Shown here piece after piece: positions 1-8,268 of a DNA stretch of 64,000 nucleotides. Each line of letters starts with the position of its first letter. The stretch's first letter is position 1. This DNA is from Methylopila jiangsuensis (GTDB taxonomy: Bacteria > Pseudomonadota > Alphaproteobacteria > Rhizobiales > Methylopilaceae). The notes beneath the pieces are model-generated. The model did no database searches. It worked only from the letters and a program-made list of their open reading frames with translations, and was not told the DNA's origin. A program made the position numbers and the translations under genes. The DNA lies in NCBI RefSeq assembly GCF_027922305.1, contig NZ_BSFK01000005.1:124001-188000 (forward strand), read 5' to 3'.

Positions 1-45
1 CCGGACAAGATCGTCAGCGTCAAGGTCGCCGCCGACGTCGCCTGA
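1..45 (+). CDS. Peptidyl-prolyl cis-trans isomerase (cyclophilin), 3' end only
   Basis: The last 14 codons of a gene entering from the left edge, ending PDKIVSVKVAADVA then TGA. This tail resembles the C-terminus of bacterial cyclophilin-type isomerases, and such genes commonly precede queA and tgt in Hyphomicrobiales. Only the tail is visible, so the call rests on that short match and on gene order. Confidence 0.6.
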   Translation, partial: PDKIVSVKVAADVA

Positions 46-83
46 CGCGACGTTCGACGGAGAGGCGCGCGATTAAAACACTC

Positions 84-184
84 CCGTCATGCCCGCGCGT
101 TTGCGCGGGTATCCACGACTTTCGCGGAGCTATGCGGCGTGCGTTCAAGTCGTGGATGCCCGAGACGAGCTCGGGCATGACGGC
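84..184. repeat. Paired REP-like palindromic element
   Basis: Two arms (84-120 and 147-184) are inverted copies of each other, and each also folds on itself: GCCCGCGC/GCGCGGG in the left arm and GCCCGAG/CTCGGGC in the right. The right arm contains AGTCGTGGATGCCCGAGAC, which recurs at 7777. The element lies between the cyclophilin and queA genes. It looks like a dispersed REP-type repeat of alphaproteobacteria; a terminator-like role for the stems is possible. Confidence 0.75.
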
Positions 185-289
185 GAGCGAGGGCTCCCGG
201 CCAGCCCCGGCGCGTTCCTGACCGAACCGATCGCCGGGCCTCGCCCGGCGATCCTGCTTTCAGCGCCCGACACGAAGGACCTTCCGTCC

Positions 290-1363
290 TTGGACGTCTC
301 CCTGTTCGACTTCGACCTGCCCGAGGACCGGATCGCCCTGCGGCCCGCGAGCCCGCGGGACAGCGCGCGCCTGCTGGTGGTGCGGCCGGGCGCGGAGACC
401 GAGCTCGAGGACCGGCTGGTGTCCGATCTGCCGGACCTGCTCGCGCCCGGCGACGCCCTGGCGGTGAACGCAACCCGCGTCATCCCCGCCCGTCTCCGGG
501 CGCTGCGCCGGCGCGGCGGGACGGTTGCGAAGGTGGAGATCCTGCTGCACCAGCGGCTCGACGGGGCGCGCTGGAAGGCTTTCGCCCGGCCGGCGAAGAA
601 GCTCGGCCTTGGCGAGCGGGTGGAGATCGGCGAGGGCGCCGCGCCGCTGTCCGCGACCGTGGAGGCGCGGGGCGACGGCGGCGAGGTCACGCTCGCCTTC
701 GATCGCGCCGGGCCCGACCTCGACGCCGCCATCGCCGCGCTCGGGGAACTGCCGCTGCCGCCCTACATCGGCGCCAAGCGCGGCGTCGACGCCCGCGACG
801 CCGACGACTACCAGACCCTGTTCGCCCGCGAGGCGGGCGCGGTGGCGGCCCCGACCGCGGGCCTGCATTTCACGCCCCGGCTGGTGGAGGCGATCGCCGC
901 CCGCGGGGTGAGCCGCCACGAGACGATCCTGCATGTGGGCGCCGGCACCTTCCTGCCGGTGAAGGCGGAGGACACCGACGACCACCGCATGCATTTCGAG
1001 AGCGGGACGCTGGACGCCGCGACGGCCGAGGCGCTGAACGCCGCGCGGGACGCCGGCGGCCGGCTGGTGGCGGTCGGCACCACCTCCTGCCGGCTGCTGG
1101 AAAGCGCGGTCGGCCCCGACGGGCGGCTTGCGGCCTTCGCCGGCGAGACCGACATCTTCATCACGCCGGGCTTCCGGTTCCGGGCGGTGGATGCGCTGCT
1201 GACCAACTTCCATCTGCCCCGCTCCACGCTGATGATGCTGGTGTCCGCCTTCGCCGGCCTCGACGTGGTCCGCCGCGCCTACGCCCACGCCGTCGCCGGG
1301 GGCTACCGCTTTTACTCCTACGGCGACGCCTGCCTGTTCCTGCCGAAAGCCCCGCGCCCATGA
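290..1363 (+). CDS. queA: S-adenosylmethionine:tRNA ribosyltransferase-isomerase QueA
   Basis: Transfers and isomerises the ribosyl part of SAM onto 7-aminomethyl-7-deazaguanine in tRNA to give epoxyqueuosine, the step after Tgt in queuosine synthesis; cytoplasmic. The product is 357 residues, normal for QueA, opening with [16 protein letters not shown] and carrying the family signature [12 protein letters not shown] near residue 187. I chose the TTG at 290 because an AAGGA lies 10 bases upstream and the family N-terminus begins there. The longer reading from 89 would translate the REP-like repeat. The stop overlaps the tgt start by four bases (ATGA), so the two genes are translationally coupled. 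Confidence 0.93.
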   Translation: MDVSLFDFDLPEDRIALRPASPRDSARLLVVRPGAETELEDRLVSDLPDLLAPGDALAVNATRVIPARLRALRRRGGTVAKVEILLHQRLDGARWKAFARPAKKLGLGERVEIGEGAAPLSATVEARGDGGEVTLAFDRAGPDLDAAIAALGELPLPPYIGAKRGVDARDADDYQTLFAREAGAVAAPTAGLHFTPRLVEAIAARGVSRHETILHVGAGTFLPVKAEDTDDHRMHFESGTLDAATAEALNAARDAGGRLVAVGTTSCRLLESAVGPDGRLAAFAGETDIFITPGFRFRAVDALLTNFHLPRSTLMMLVSAFAGLDVVRRAYAHAVAGGYRFYSYGDACLFLPKAPRP

Positions 1364-2478
1364 GCGAGATTCCGTTCCGCATCGCGGCGACCGACGGGGC
1401 GGCGCGCACGGGCGCGCTGGTCTTCCCGCGCGGCGAAATCCGCACCCCCGCCTTCATGCCGGTGGGCACGGCGGCGACCGTGAAGGCCATGTACGCCGGC
1501 CAGGTGCGCGAGACCGGCGCCGACGTGGTGCTCGGCAACGTCTACCACCTCATGCTGCGCCCCGGCGCGGAGCGGGTGGCGGAGCTGGGCGGCCTGCACC
1601 GCTTCATGAACTGGCCGCATCCCATCCTCACCGATTCCGGCGGCTTCCAGGTCATGTCGCTGTCGAGCCTGCGCAAGCTCGACAAGGACGGCGTGACCTT
1701 CAAATCCCACATCGACGGCTCCACCCACCGGCTGACCCCGGAGCGCTCGGTGGAGATCCAGCGCCTGCTCGGCGCCGACGTCACCATGCAGTTCGACGAA
1801 TGCGTGCGCCTGCCCGCGCCGCCCGCCGAGGTGGAGCGCGCCATGCGGCTGTCGCTCGCCTGGGCCGAGCGCTCCAAGGCCGCGTTCGGGACGCCGCAGG
1901 GGCGGGCGCTGTTCGGCATCGTGCAGGGCGGCGACGCGCCCGACTTGCGCAAGGCTTCGGCCCGGGCGCTGGTGGACATCGGCTTCGACGGCTACGCCAT
2001 CGGCGGGCTGGCGGTGGGCGAGCCCCAGCACGTCATGCTCGCCATGCTGGAGGAGACCACGCCGGAGCTGCCGGCGGGCCGACCGCGCTACCTCATGGGC
2101 GTGGGCTCGCCGGACGACCTGCTGAAGTCGGTCGCCCGCGGCGTCGACATGTTCGACTGCGTGATGCCGACCCGCGCCGGCCGCCACGGACAGGCCTTCA
2201 CCCGCTTCGGCAAACTCAACCTGAAGAACGCCCGCCACGCGGACGATCCCCGGCCTCTGGACCCGGAGAGCCCGTGCCCGGCGGCGCGGGACTACTCCCG
2301 CGCCTATCTGCATCATCTGGTGAAGAGCGGCGAAATCCTTGGCATGATGCTGCTGACCTGGGCCAATCTGGACTACTATCAGCGGCTTATGGAGGGCGCG
2401 CGCGCCGCCATCGCCGCGGGGCGCTTCGCCGACTATGCGGCGGAGACCACCGCGGGTTGGGAGGCGGGCGACCGCTGA
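1360..2478 (+). CDS. tgt: Queuine tRNA-guanine transglycosylase (zinc site degenerate)
   Basis: Exchanges guanine-34 of GUN-anticodon tRNAs for preQ1, the committed step of tRNA queuosine modification. At 372 residues it matches bacterial Tgt. The general acid/base Asp lies in [11 protein letters not shown] (about residue 92) and the nucleophilic Asp in the region [10 protein letters not shown] (about 261-270). The usual C-terminal zinc site (Cys-x-Cys-x2-Cys and a later His) is mostly gone: the segment reads [18 protein letters not shown], with Ser304 and Ala309 at two Cys positions, and TWANL with Ala335 at the His position. Only Cys306 remains. The surrounding structure (RAYLHHL, YYQRLM) is well conserved, so the gene looks functional. 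It forms an operon with queA. Confidence 0.95.
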   Translation: MSEIPFRIAATDGAARTGALVFPRGEIRTPAFMPVGTAATVKAMYAGQVRETGADVVLGNVYHLMLRPGAERVAELGGLHRFMNWPHPILTDSGGFQVMSLSSLRKLDKDGVTFKSHIDGSTHRLTPERSVEIQRLLGADVTMQFDECVRLPAPPAEVERAMRLSLAWAERSKAAFGTPQGRALFGIVQGGDAPDLRKASARALVDIGFDGYAIGGLAVGEPQHVMLAMLEETTPELPAGRPRYLMGVGSPDDLLKSVARGVDMFDCVMPTRAGRHGQAFTRFGKLNLKNARHADDPRPLDPESPCPAARDYSRAYLHHLVKSGEILGMMLLTWANLDYYQRLMEGARAAIAAGRFADYAAETTAGWEAGDR

Positions 2479-2528
2479 CCGCGCCGCGGCCGAAGGTTCG
2501 GGTTGCGCGGTGCCGGTCGTTTACGGAT

Positions 2529-2555
2529 ATGCGGTTGGACTTGTCTGGACCGCAT
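2529..2555. other. Hairpin/palindrome upstream of the type I secretion genes
   Basis: ATGCGGT (2529-2535) and ACCGCAT (2549-2555) form a perfect 7-bp inverted repeat around a 13-base centre in the 201-base gap between tgt and the ABC transporter gene. It may be an operator or a stem in the leader. No partner regulator is visible. Confidence 0.35.
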
Positions 2556-2679
2556 GCGGCGGTGTTCCTCAGGGAACTGCAGGTTACTCCTGACTTGTGG
2601 ACGCTGGGGCCGACGCTTTAAGAGCAGATGCGCCTGACGGTGGCGCTCGATTACCACCGGCCATGCGGATGGGGGACCA

Positions 2680-4425
2680 ATGTCGCAGCCGACGTCCAAG
2701 CTCAGCTCCGGCGCCAAGGCGCTGGAGCGCGTGCGCAAGGAGATCAAGCCGGCCTTCTGGCTGCTGGCGGTGTTCTCCATCGCCATCAACCTGCTGCTGC
2801 TGGTGCCCTCCGTCTATATGATGCAGGTCTATGACCGCGTGCTGCGCAGCGCCGTGATCGAGACGCTGATCTACATCACCCTGATGGCCGCGGCCGCGGT
2901 CGCGGTCTACGCCGCGCTGGAGGCGATCCGCCTGCGGGCGCTGGCCCGCATCGGCGAATGGATCGAGGACACGCTGTTCGAGCCGGTGTTCGCCGCCGCC
3001 ATGGGCGCGGAGCAGGGGCTGGTGAAGGCGAGCGGCGCCGGCGAGGGCACCCCCTTCAACGACCTGCGCACCGTGCGCAGCTTCCTGTCCGGCCCCACGC
3101 TGCCGTCGCTGTGCGACACGCCGTGGATGCCGCTGTTCCTGATCTGCTGCGCCATCATCCATCCCTATCTCGGCCTGCTCGGCCTCGTGTTCTCCATCCT
3201 GATCATCGCGCTGGCGCTGGTGAACGACCGCATGACGCGGCCGGCCGCGGAGAAGGTGGCGCAGGGCCATCAGGAGGCGCAGCGGGTGCTGGCGGAGGCC
3301 GCGCGCAACGTGGACAGCGTCGCCGCCATGGGGCTGAGCCGGCCGCTCGCCGACCGCGCCAGCCAGGCCAACGCCCGCTCCACCGCGCTGCTCGGCGAGG
3401 CGACCGACCGCGGCACGGTGATGATCGGCGCCGGCAAGTTCCTGCGCGTGGTAGCGCAGATCTGCACGCTGGCTCTGGGCGCCGCGCTCTCGCTCGAGGG
3501 CCACATCACGCCCGGCGGCATGATCGCGAGCTCGATCCTGCTGTCGCGGGCGCTGGCGCCGCTGGATCAGGCTATCGCCGCCTGGCGCGGCCTGCAGCAG
3601 AGCCGCTCCGCCTGGGGCCGCATCACCAAGCTGCTGGAGGCCTCCCGCGTGCTGGTGGAGGACCCGATCGCCCTGCCGGCGCCGGCGGGCAAGCTCACCG
3701 TCGAGGGCGTGACGCTGATGACGCCGGGCGGCGAGCGGCCGATCCTCGCCGGCGTGAGCTTCGGCGTGGCGCCGGGTTCGAGCCTCGCGCTGATCGGGCC
3801 GTCGGGCTCCGGCAAGAGCACGCTCTGCCGGGTCATCGTCGGCTCGCGCGCGCCGAACCGCGGCGCGGTGCGGCTCGACGGCGGCGACGTGATGCTGTGG
3901 CGCGACGACCAGCGCCGTCGCTACGTCGGCTATCTGGCGCAGGGCACGGAGCTGTTCACCGGACGGGTGCGCGACGTCATCGCCCGCTTCGACGCGCCCG
4001 ACGACGCCAAGGTGGTGGAGGCCGCGAAGCTCGTGGGCTGCCACGATCTCGTTCTCAGCCTGCCGCAGGGCTACGACACGGTGCTCGTGAACGGCGGCGC
4101 CATGCTGTCCGGCGGCCAGCGGCAGCGCATCGCGCTCGCCCGCGCGGTCTATGGCGACACCCGCCTCGTGGTGCTGGACGAGCCGAACTCCGCCCTCGAC
4201 GGCGAGGGCGAAAGGGCGCTGGTGGGCGCGCTCGCGGCGCTGAAGGAGCGGGGCGTCACGGTGGTGCTCGTCACCCACAAGCCGGCGCTGGCGCAGCTCT
4301 GCGACCGGGTCGGCGTCATGACGGCGGGGCAGCTCACGCGCATGGGCCCGCCGACCGAGATCCTGCGCGAGCTGGTGGCGCCGGTGCCCGCCGACGTCCG
4401 CACCGTTCCGGGAGGGGCGCGATGA
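2680..4425 (+). CDS. Type I secretion system permease/ATPase (PrtD family)
   Basis: Inner-membrane ABC exporter of a type I secretion system, driving one-step export of a C-terminally signalled protein (RTX proteins, proteases, surface proteins). The 581 residues hold an N-terminal membrane domain (first hydrophobic segments at roughly 27-70) and a nucleotide-binding domain. The Walker A GPSGSGKST is near residue 372, the signature LSGGQRQRIALARA near 477, and the Walker B LVVLDEPNSALD near 497. There is no N-terminal peptidase domain, so it is of the PrtD/AprD rather than HlyB type. The start is set by a GGGGGA five bases before ATG. It overlaps the fusion-protein gene by four bases. Confidence 0.92.
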   Translation: MSQPTSKLSSGAKALERVRKEIKPAFWLLAVFSIAINLLLLVPSVYMMQVYDRVLRSAVIETLIYITLMAAAAVAVYAALEAIRLRALARIGEWIEDTLFEPVFAAAMGAEQGLVKASGAGEGTPFNDLRTVRSFLSGPTLPSLCDTPWMPLFLICCAIIHPYLGLLGLVFSILIIALALVNDRMTRPAAEKVAQGHQEAQRVLAEAARNVDSVAAMGLSRPLADRASQANARSTALLGEATDRGTVMIGAGKFLRVVAQICTLALGAALSLEGHITPGGMIASSILLSRALAPLDQAIAAWRGLQQSRSAWGRITKLLEASRVLVEDPIALPAPAGKLTVEGVTLMTPGGERPILAGVSFGVAPGSSLALIGPSGSGKSTLCRVIVGSRAPNRGAVRLDGGDVMLWRDDQRRRYVGYLAQGTELFTGRVRDVIARFDAPDDAKVVEAAKLVGCHDLVLSLPQGYDTVLVNGGAMLSGGQRQRIALARAVYGDTRLVVLDEPNSALDGEGERALVGALAALKERGVTVVLVTHKPALAQLCDRVGVMTAGQLTRMGPPTEILRELVAPVPADVRTVPGGAR

Positions 4426-5762
4426 GCGCGAGCGACGAGAACCCGATTCCCCAGCGCCCCCGCGGCCTGACGCTGTCGAGCCGCCTCAAGGGGGTGACGC
4501 TGGCCGGCGGCGTGGTGATCTTTGGCTTCATGGGCGGCTTCACGGTCTGGGCCATGACGGCGCCGCTCGCGGGCGGCGCGGCGGTGCGCGGCGTGGTGGG
4601 CCCGGAAGGCAGCCGCAAGATCGTGCAGCACCTCGAAGGCGGCATCGTGCGCGAGATCCTCGTCAAGGACGGCGATCTGGTGCAGCGCGGCCAGCCGCTG
4701 ATGACGCTGGAGCGCACCCAGGCGCAGGCCATTTACGGCCAGCAGCGCAACACCCTGTCCCGCCGGCTGGCGGAGGCGGCGCGGCTGTCCGCCCAGCTCA
4801 CGGACAAGGACGATATCGACTTCGCCGCGGCGGAGGCGGTGGCGAAGGACGACCCGACGTTCCCGGATTTCGTCGCCGGCCAGCGGGCGCTGTTCGAGAC
4901 CACCCGGCGCGACCAGCAGGAGCGGCAGGAGCTGCTGGAGACGCAGATCAAGCGCCTCGGCGCGCAGGTGGACGCCAACCGCGCCCGCATCGGCGGCTCC
5001 GAGGCCCAGCGCGACCTGATCGACGTGCAGATCGAGGACACGCAGGGGCTGATGGACAAGGGCCTCGCCCGCAAGCCGCTGCTGCTCGACCTGCAGCGCC
5101 GCCGCTCCGAGCTCGACACCGACATCGCCGCCCTGCAGGCGGACATCCGCCGGGCGGAGATCGAGAGCGCCGAGAAGCGCATCGCGCTCCGCAACGCCGT
5201 CACCAGCTACCTGAACGACACTTCCACCGAGCTCGCCAAGGCCCGCTCGGAGATTTCGGCGCTTCACGCCCGGCTCGCCGCCAGCGAGGACGTGCTGAGC
5301 CGCACCCAGGTTCTGGCGCCCGAAACCGGCTACGTGCTGAACCTGAAGCAGAAGACCGTCGGCGGCGTGGTGCGCCCCGGCGACGAGATCCTGGAGATCG
5401 TGCCGACCGAAGGCGATCTGGTGATCGAGGGCCGCCTCGCCGCCCACGACATCCGCAACATCGCCATCGGCCAGAAGGCGCGGGTGTCGTTCCTCACCTT
5501 CGCCCAGCGCGACATGCCCATGATCGACGGCCGGGTCATCACCATCTCCGCCGACATCATCACCGACCAGCAGACCCGCGAAACCTACTACACCGCCAAG
5601 ATCGCGGTGGACCGGGCCGAGTTCGCGAGCTTCGCCTCGCCCTCCGACATGAAGCCCGGCACCCCGGTCGAGGCCTATGTGGAGGCCCGCAAGCGGGTGG
5701 CGATGGACTATCTGATCGACCCGGTGGTGCACTCCTTCCGCCGTTCGTTCCGGGAGGACTGA
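4422..5762 (+). CDS. HlyD/PrtE-family membrane fusion protein of type I secretion
   Basis: Periplasmic adaptor linking the ABC exporter to an outer-membrane TolC-type channel. The 446 residues begin with a short cytoplasmic segment, one membrane anchor (about 20-42), a lipoyl-like half with KIVQHLEGGIVREILVKDGD, a long coiled coil (about 90-280), and a C-terminal barrel/beta region ending VVHSFRRSFRED. The order and family are typical of PrtDE pairs. Neither a TolC-like gene nor an obvious secreted substrate lies within the window, so the substrate is unknown. Translation is coupled to the exporter gene through ATGA. Confidence 0.92.
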   Translation: MSASDENPIPQRPRGLTLSSRLKGVTLAGGVVIFGFMGGFTVWAMTAPLAGGAAVRGVVGPEGSRKIVQHLEGGIVREILVKDGDLVQRGQPLMTLERTQAQAIYGQQRNTLSRRLAEAARLSAQLTDKDDIDFAAAEAVAKDDPTFPDFVAGQRALFETTRRDQQERQELLETQIKRLGAQVDANRARIGGSEAQRDLIDVQIEDTQGLMDKGLARKPLLLDLQRRRSELDTDIAALQADIRRAEIESAEKRIALRNAVTSYLNDTSTELAKARSEISALHARLAASEDVLSRTQVLAPETGYVLNLKQKTVGGVVRPGDEILEIVPTEGDLVIEGRLAAHDIRNIAIGQKARVSFLTFAQRDMPMIDGRVITISADIITDQQTRETYYTAKIAVDRAEFASFASPSDMKPGTPVEAYVEARKRVAMDYLIDPVVHSFRRSFRED

Positions 5763-5813
5763 GCGGCGGCGGAGGCTCGCGGCGCGATTTCGCGTCGGTG
5801 ATCATCCGCTCAA

Positions 5814-5839
5814 GGAACCGCGACGCCCCGACGGTTGTT
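5814..5839 (+). promoter_or_regulatory. Probable EcfG-type general-stress promoter
   Basis: GGAAC at 5814-5818, a 17-base spacer and TGTT at 5836-5839. This is one base off the alphaproteobacterial EcfG pattern GGAAC-N16/17-CGTT. It sits 62 bases before the start of a general-stress-type flavin protein. A stem (CGCCGG 5857-5862, CCGGCG 5871-5876) lies in the leader. Confidence 0.5.
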
Positions 5840-5901
5840 CTCCTGACGAAAAACGACGCCGGCTCACGGACCGGCGCGGCCCTTCGGAAGGAGACCCCCC
5901 A

Positions 5902-6387
5902 ATGACCGACCGCGACGCCGCCCGCGTGTGGGACCTCGTCGACGACATCGGCGTCTGCATGCTGACGTCGAAGGACGGGGGCGCCCTGCGGGCCCGGCCC
6001 ATGCACGCCATGGCGGACCGGGAGGAGGGCGCGATCGCCTTCTTCACCGACGCCCGCGCGCACAAGGACGACGAGATCGCCGCCGATCCGGAGGTGTGCC
6101 TCGCCTTCTCCAAGCCGAACGCGAACGCCTACGTCTCGCTGTCCGGCGAGGCCACGGTGACGGCGGACCGCGCCGAGATCGAGCGCCACTGGAGCGAGAT
6201 GGCCAAGACCTGGTTCCCGGACGGGCCGGGCGACCCCAACCTGCGGCTGCTCACAGTGCGGCCCCAGTCGGCGGAATACTGGGACGGCAAGTCCAACCCC
6301 GTGGCGGTGGCGTTCGAGATCGCAAAGGCGCGGATCAAGCATGAGCGCCCGGACCTCGGCGACAACGGGAAGGTCTCGCTCACGTGA
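5902..6387 (+). CDS. Pyridoxamine 5'-phosphate oxidase-fold (general stress protein 26-like) flavin protein
   Basis: A split-barrel FMN/F420-binding protein of the pyridoxamine-phosphate-oxidase-related family, close in style to general stress protein 26; the substrate is not known. The 161 residues include the N-terminal barrel strand GVCMLTSKDGGALRARPMH, the loop IAFFTDARAHKDDEIAADP and the tryptophan-containing C-terminus (SAEYWDGKSNP). A GGAAGGAG ribosome site precedes the ATG. It overlaps the next gene by four bases and lies behind an EcfG-like promoter, which fits the stress association of the family. Confidence 0.85.
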   Translation: MTDRDAARVWDLVDDIGVCMLTSKDGGALRARPMHAMADREEGAIAFFTDARAHKDDEIAADPEVCLAFSKPNANAYVSLSGEATVTADRAEIERHWSEMAKTWFPDGPGDPNLRLLTVRPQSAEYWDGKSNPVAVAFEIAKARIKHERPDLGDNGKVSLT

Positions 6388-7616
6388 GCCTCGTCGACGA
6401 GGGCGGGCCGCTCGACATCACGGCCGGGCAGAAGCCGCTTATCGCGGCCCGGCCCGCCCGCGCGCCCATCTCGTCGATGCTCGACGCGGGGGCCAAGGTC
6501 GCCTGCATCGGGCTGTTCGTCATCGTGCTCTCCGCCGCGCTGAAGCTCGCGGCGGAGATTCTCGTGCCCATGACGCTCGCCATCATCGTCGGGCTGCTGC
6601 TCGGGCCCGGCATCGGGCGGCTGGAAAAGCGCGGCCTGTCGTCGACCGCGAGCGCGCTGCTGGTGGTGCTCGCGCTGTTCGGGCTGATCTATCTCGCGGC
6701 CTACGCCTTCTCCATGCCGCTGCAGAGCTGGATCGACCGGGCGCCGGAGCTGTGGACCGCGCTGCAGAAGCGCGTGGTGGAGATGCGCTCCACCTTCCTT
6801 CAGATCAAGCAGGTGTCGGAATCGCTCGAGCGCGTCACCAGCATGGGCGACGACAGCGCGCCCAAGGTGGTGCTGCAGGGCGCGGGCCTGCTGTCGAGCG
6901 CGGCGCTCAGCGCCCCGGCGGTCATCGGCCAGGCGGCGCTGTTCGCCTGCACGCTGTTCTTCTACCTCGCCACCCGCAGCTCCATCCGCACCGGCCTGCT
7001 CAGCATGTGCCTCGGCCGCCGCGCCCAGCTCACCGCCGGCCGCATCATGCGGGACGTGGAGGCGCGGGTGTCGGACTATCTGGTCACGATCACCGTCATC
7101 AACATCGCGCTCGGGCTCGCGACGGCGCTCGCCATGTGGATGATCGGCATGCCGAGTCCGGCGCTGTGGGGCGCGCTGGCCTTCGCGCTGAACTATGCGC
7201 CGTTCCTCGGGCCGGCGGCGCTGACGCTCATCCTGGTCGGCGTCAGCCTCGTCACCTTCAAGACCGCGCTCGCCATCGCCGCGCCGCCGCTCGCCTTCGT
7301 GGCTCTGACCTTCATCGAGGGCAACATCCTGACCCCGATGATCCTCGGCCGCCGCTTCACCATCAACCCGCTGCTGGTGCTCGCGGCTTTGGCGTTCTGG
7401 CTGTGGCTGTGGGGGCCGGTGGGCGCGTTCCTCGCCGCCCCGCTGCTGGTGATCGCGCTGGTGCTCACCAAGCATCTCATCCTGCCGCATGTGGCGCGCC
7501 GGGAGGAGAAGGAGCGCTCCACCGCGCGCCGTTCCCGCCGTATGGCGCGGAAAGCCCGGCGCATGGGCGCGCCGGTGACGGCCGCCGCGCGCCCCGCGCC
7601 CGCGCCGGCGGAGTGA
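6384..7616 (+). CDS. AI-2E family transporter (PerM-type membrane protein)
   Basis: A 410-residue polytopic membrane protein of the AI-2 exporter/PerM family. Members have been linked to autoinducer-2 export, Na+/H+ exchange or permease roles, and the specific solute cannot be read from sequence. Features seen: a hydrophobic N-terminal pair of segments (about 32-80), a long amphipathic middle region, and the C-terminal cluster of helices with ALNYAPFLGPAALTLILVG and the family motif EGNILTPMILGRR. The tail is basic. It starts with GTG inside the stop codon of the flavin-protein gene (GTGA), so the two are cotranscribed and probably both stress-induced. Confidence 0.88.
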   Translation: MSLVDEGGPLDITAGQKPLIAARPARAPISSMLDAGAKVACIGLFVIVLSAALKLAAEILVPMTLAIIVGLLLGPGIGRLEKRGLSSTASALLVVLALFGLIYLAAYAFSMPLQSWIDRAPELWTALQKRVVEMRSTFLQIKQVSESLERVTSMGDDSAPKVVLQGAGLLSSAALSAPAVIGQAALFACTLFFYLATRSSIRTGLLSMCLGRRAQLTAGRIMRDVEARVSDYLVTITVINIALGLATALAMWMIGMPSPALWGALAFALNYAPFLGPAALTLILVGVSLVTFKTALAIAAPPLAFVALTFIEGNILTPMILGRRFTINPLLVLAALAFWLWLWGPVGAFLAAPLLVIALVLTKHLILPHVARREEKERSTARRSRRMARKARRMGAPVTAAARPAPAPAE

Positions 7617-7775
7617 GGCGCGGGACGGAGGAAAGCGGACCGCGCGGAAGGGGTTGATACGGGCGGTTCACAACGGGGTTTGACGGCGCGGCGCGGATTT
7701 CACGGTAAGGTGGGTCGCCATCGTGTCGATGTCGGACGCGGATGGGATGTATCGGCGCTGGGCGCTTCAGCGCGG

Positions 7776-7815
7776 AAGTCGTGGATGCCCGAGACAAGCT
7801 CGGGCATGACGGCGA
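7776..7815. repeat. REP-like palindromic element, second copy
   Basis: A single arm of the same repeat as at 147-184. From 7777 it reads AGTCGTGGATGCCCGAGAC and continues through CTCGGGC to the ATGACGGCGA end, with one base different in the loop. It lies in the 410-base gap 7617-8026. The only other signal I see in that gap is the EcfG-type promoter at its right end. Confidence 0.75.
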
Positions 7816-7963
7816 TAGGGCGTTTTCCGGATAAGGCGCCGAGGACGATCTCAGCGTGCCTCCTGGCGCGGGTCAGGGTCGTGAGCCCACAAGACGATGC
7901 ACACTGTTAGCTTCAGCTCTCCATCGGCCCGCCACGCTAAAGCGCCGTCCGAACGCTTTCCTC

Positions 7964-7989
7964 GGAACCACGCGGCGGCCTAGGCCGTT
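7964..7989 (+). promoter_or_regulatory. EcfG-type general-stress promoter
   Basis: GGAAC at 7964-7968, exactly 17 bases, then CGTT at 7986-7989: a full match to the alphaproteobacterial EcfG promoter pattern. The predicted transcript would begin near 7996, giving a leader of about 30 bases before the proline-rich gene at 8027. Confidence 0.7.
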
Positions 7990-8026
7990 CTCCCACAAAG
8001 CAAAAATCGTTTGAAGGGAGACGCCC

Positions 8027-8197
8027 ATGACTGACGGACCGAACGTTCCAAACCCGCCCATGCCCGGCGAGCCGCCGCTCCCGCCGGACCCTACCCCGGT
8101 GGAGGAGCCGGACGTGACGGACGATCCGGCGACCGACCCGTCGATTGACGAGCCGCTGCGGCCTCAGGAGCCGCCGATGGTCGAACCGCCCATGTGA
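8027..8197 (+). CDS. Small acidic proline-rich protein, probably stress-induced
   Basis: A 56-codon reading frame with 20 prolines, about a dozen Asp/Glu, one Arg and no Lys, built from PP and EPP-like units (starts MTDGPNVPNPP, ends EPPMVEPPM). There is no signal peptide or membrane segment; it should be disordered and cytoplasmic. Evidence that it is real: a strong ribosome site GAAGGGAG six bases before ATG, a full EcfG-type promoter just upstream, and a terminator-like stem right after the stop. I do not recognise a family. The biased composition could arise by chance in GC-rich DNA, but the three flanking signals together argue for a gene. Confidence 0.6.
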   Translation: MTDGPNVPNPPMPGEPPLPPDPTPVEEPDVTDDPATDPSIDEPLRPQEPPMVEPPM

Positions 8198-8217
8198 CCA
8201 CGGCGACGACATCCACT

Positions 8218-8268
8218 GCGGGTGTGGCGTGGCTCCGGATGCGCGGCCGGCGTCACACCCGCATTTTC
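8218..8268 (+). terminator. Terminator-like stem between the proline-rich gene and phaC
   Basis: GCGGGTGTG (8218-8226) pairs perfectly with CACACCCGC (8254-8262) and is followed by ATTTTC. It begins 20 bases after the proline-rich gene's stop and overlaps the last codons of the convergent phaC gene. It may therefore act in both directions. Confidence 0.5.

Noticed and set aside
89-289. N-terminal extension of QueA from the ATG at 89
   Set aside because: It would translate the REP-like repeat and adds residues unlike any QueA; TTG 290 has a ribosome site and the family N-terminus.
2573-2600. GGAAC before the type I secretion genes as an EcfG promoter
   Set aside because: No CGTT at 16 or 17 bases downstream.
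7680-7910. Plus-strand frame of 76 codons between the AI-2E gene and the proline-rich gene
   Set aside because: It reads through the REP-like repeat and lacks a ribosome site.
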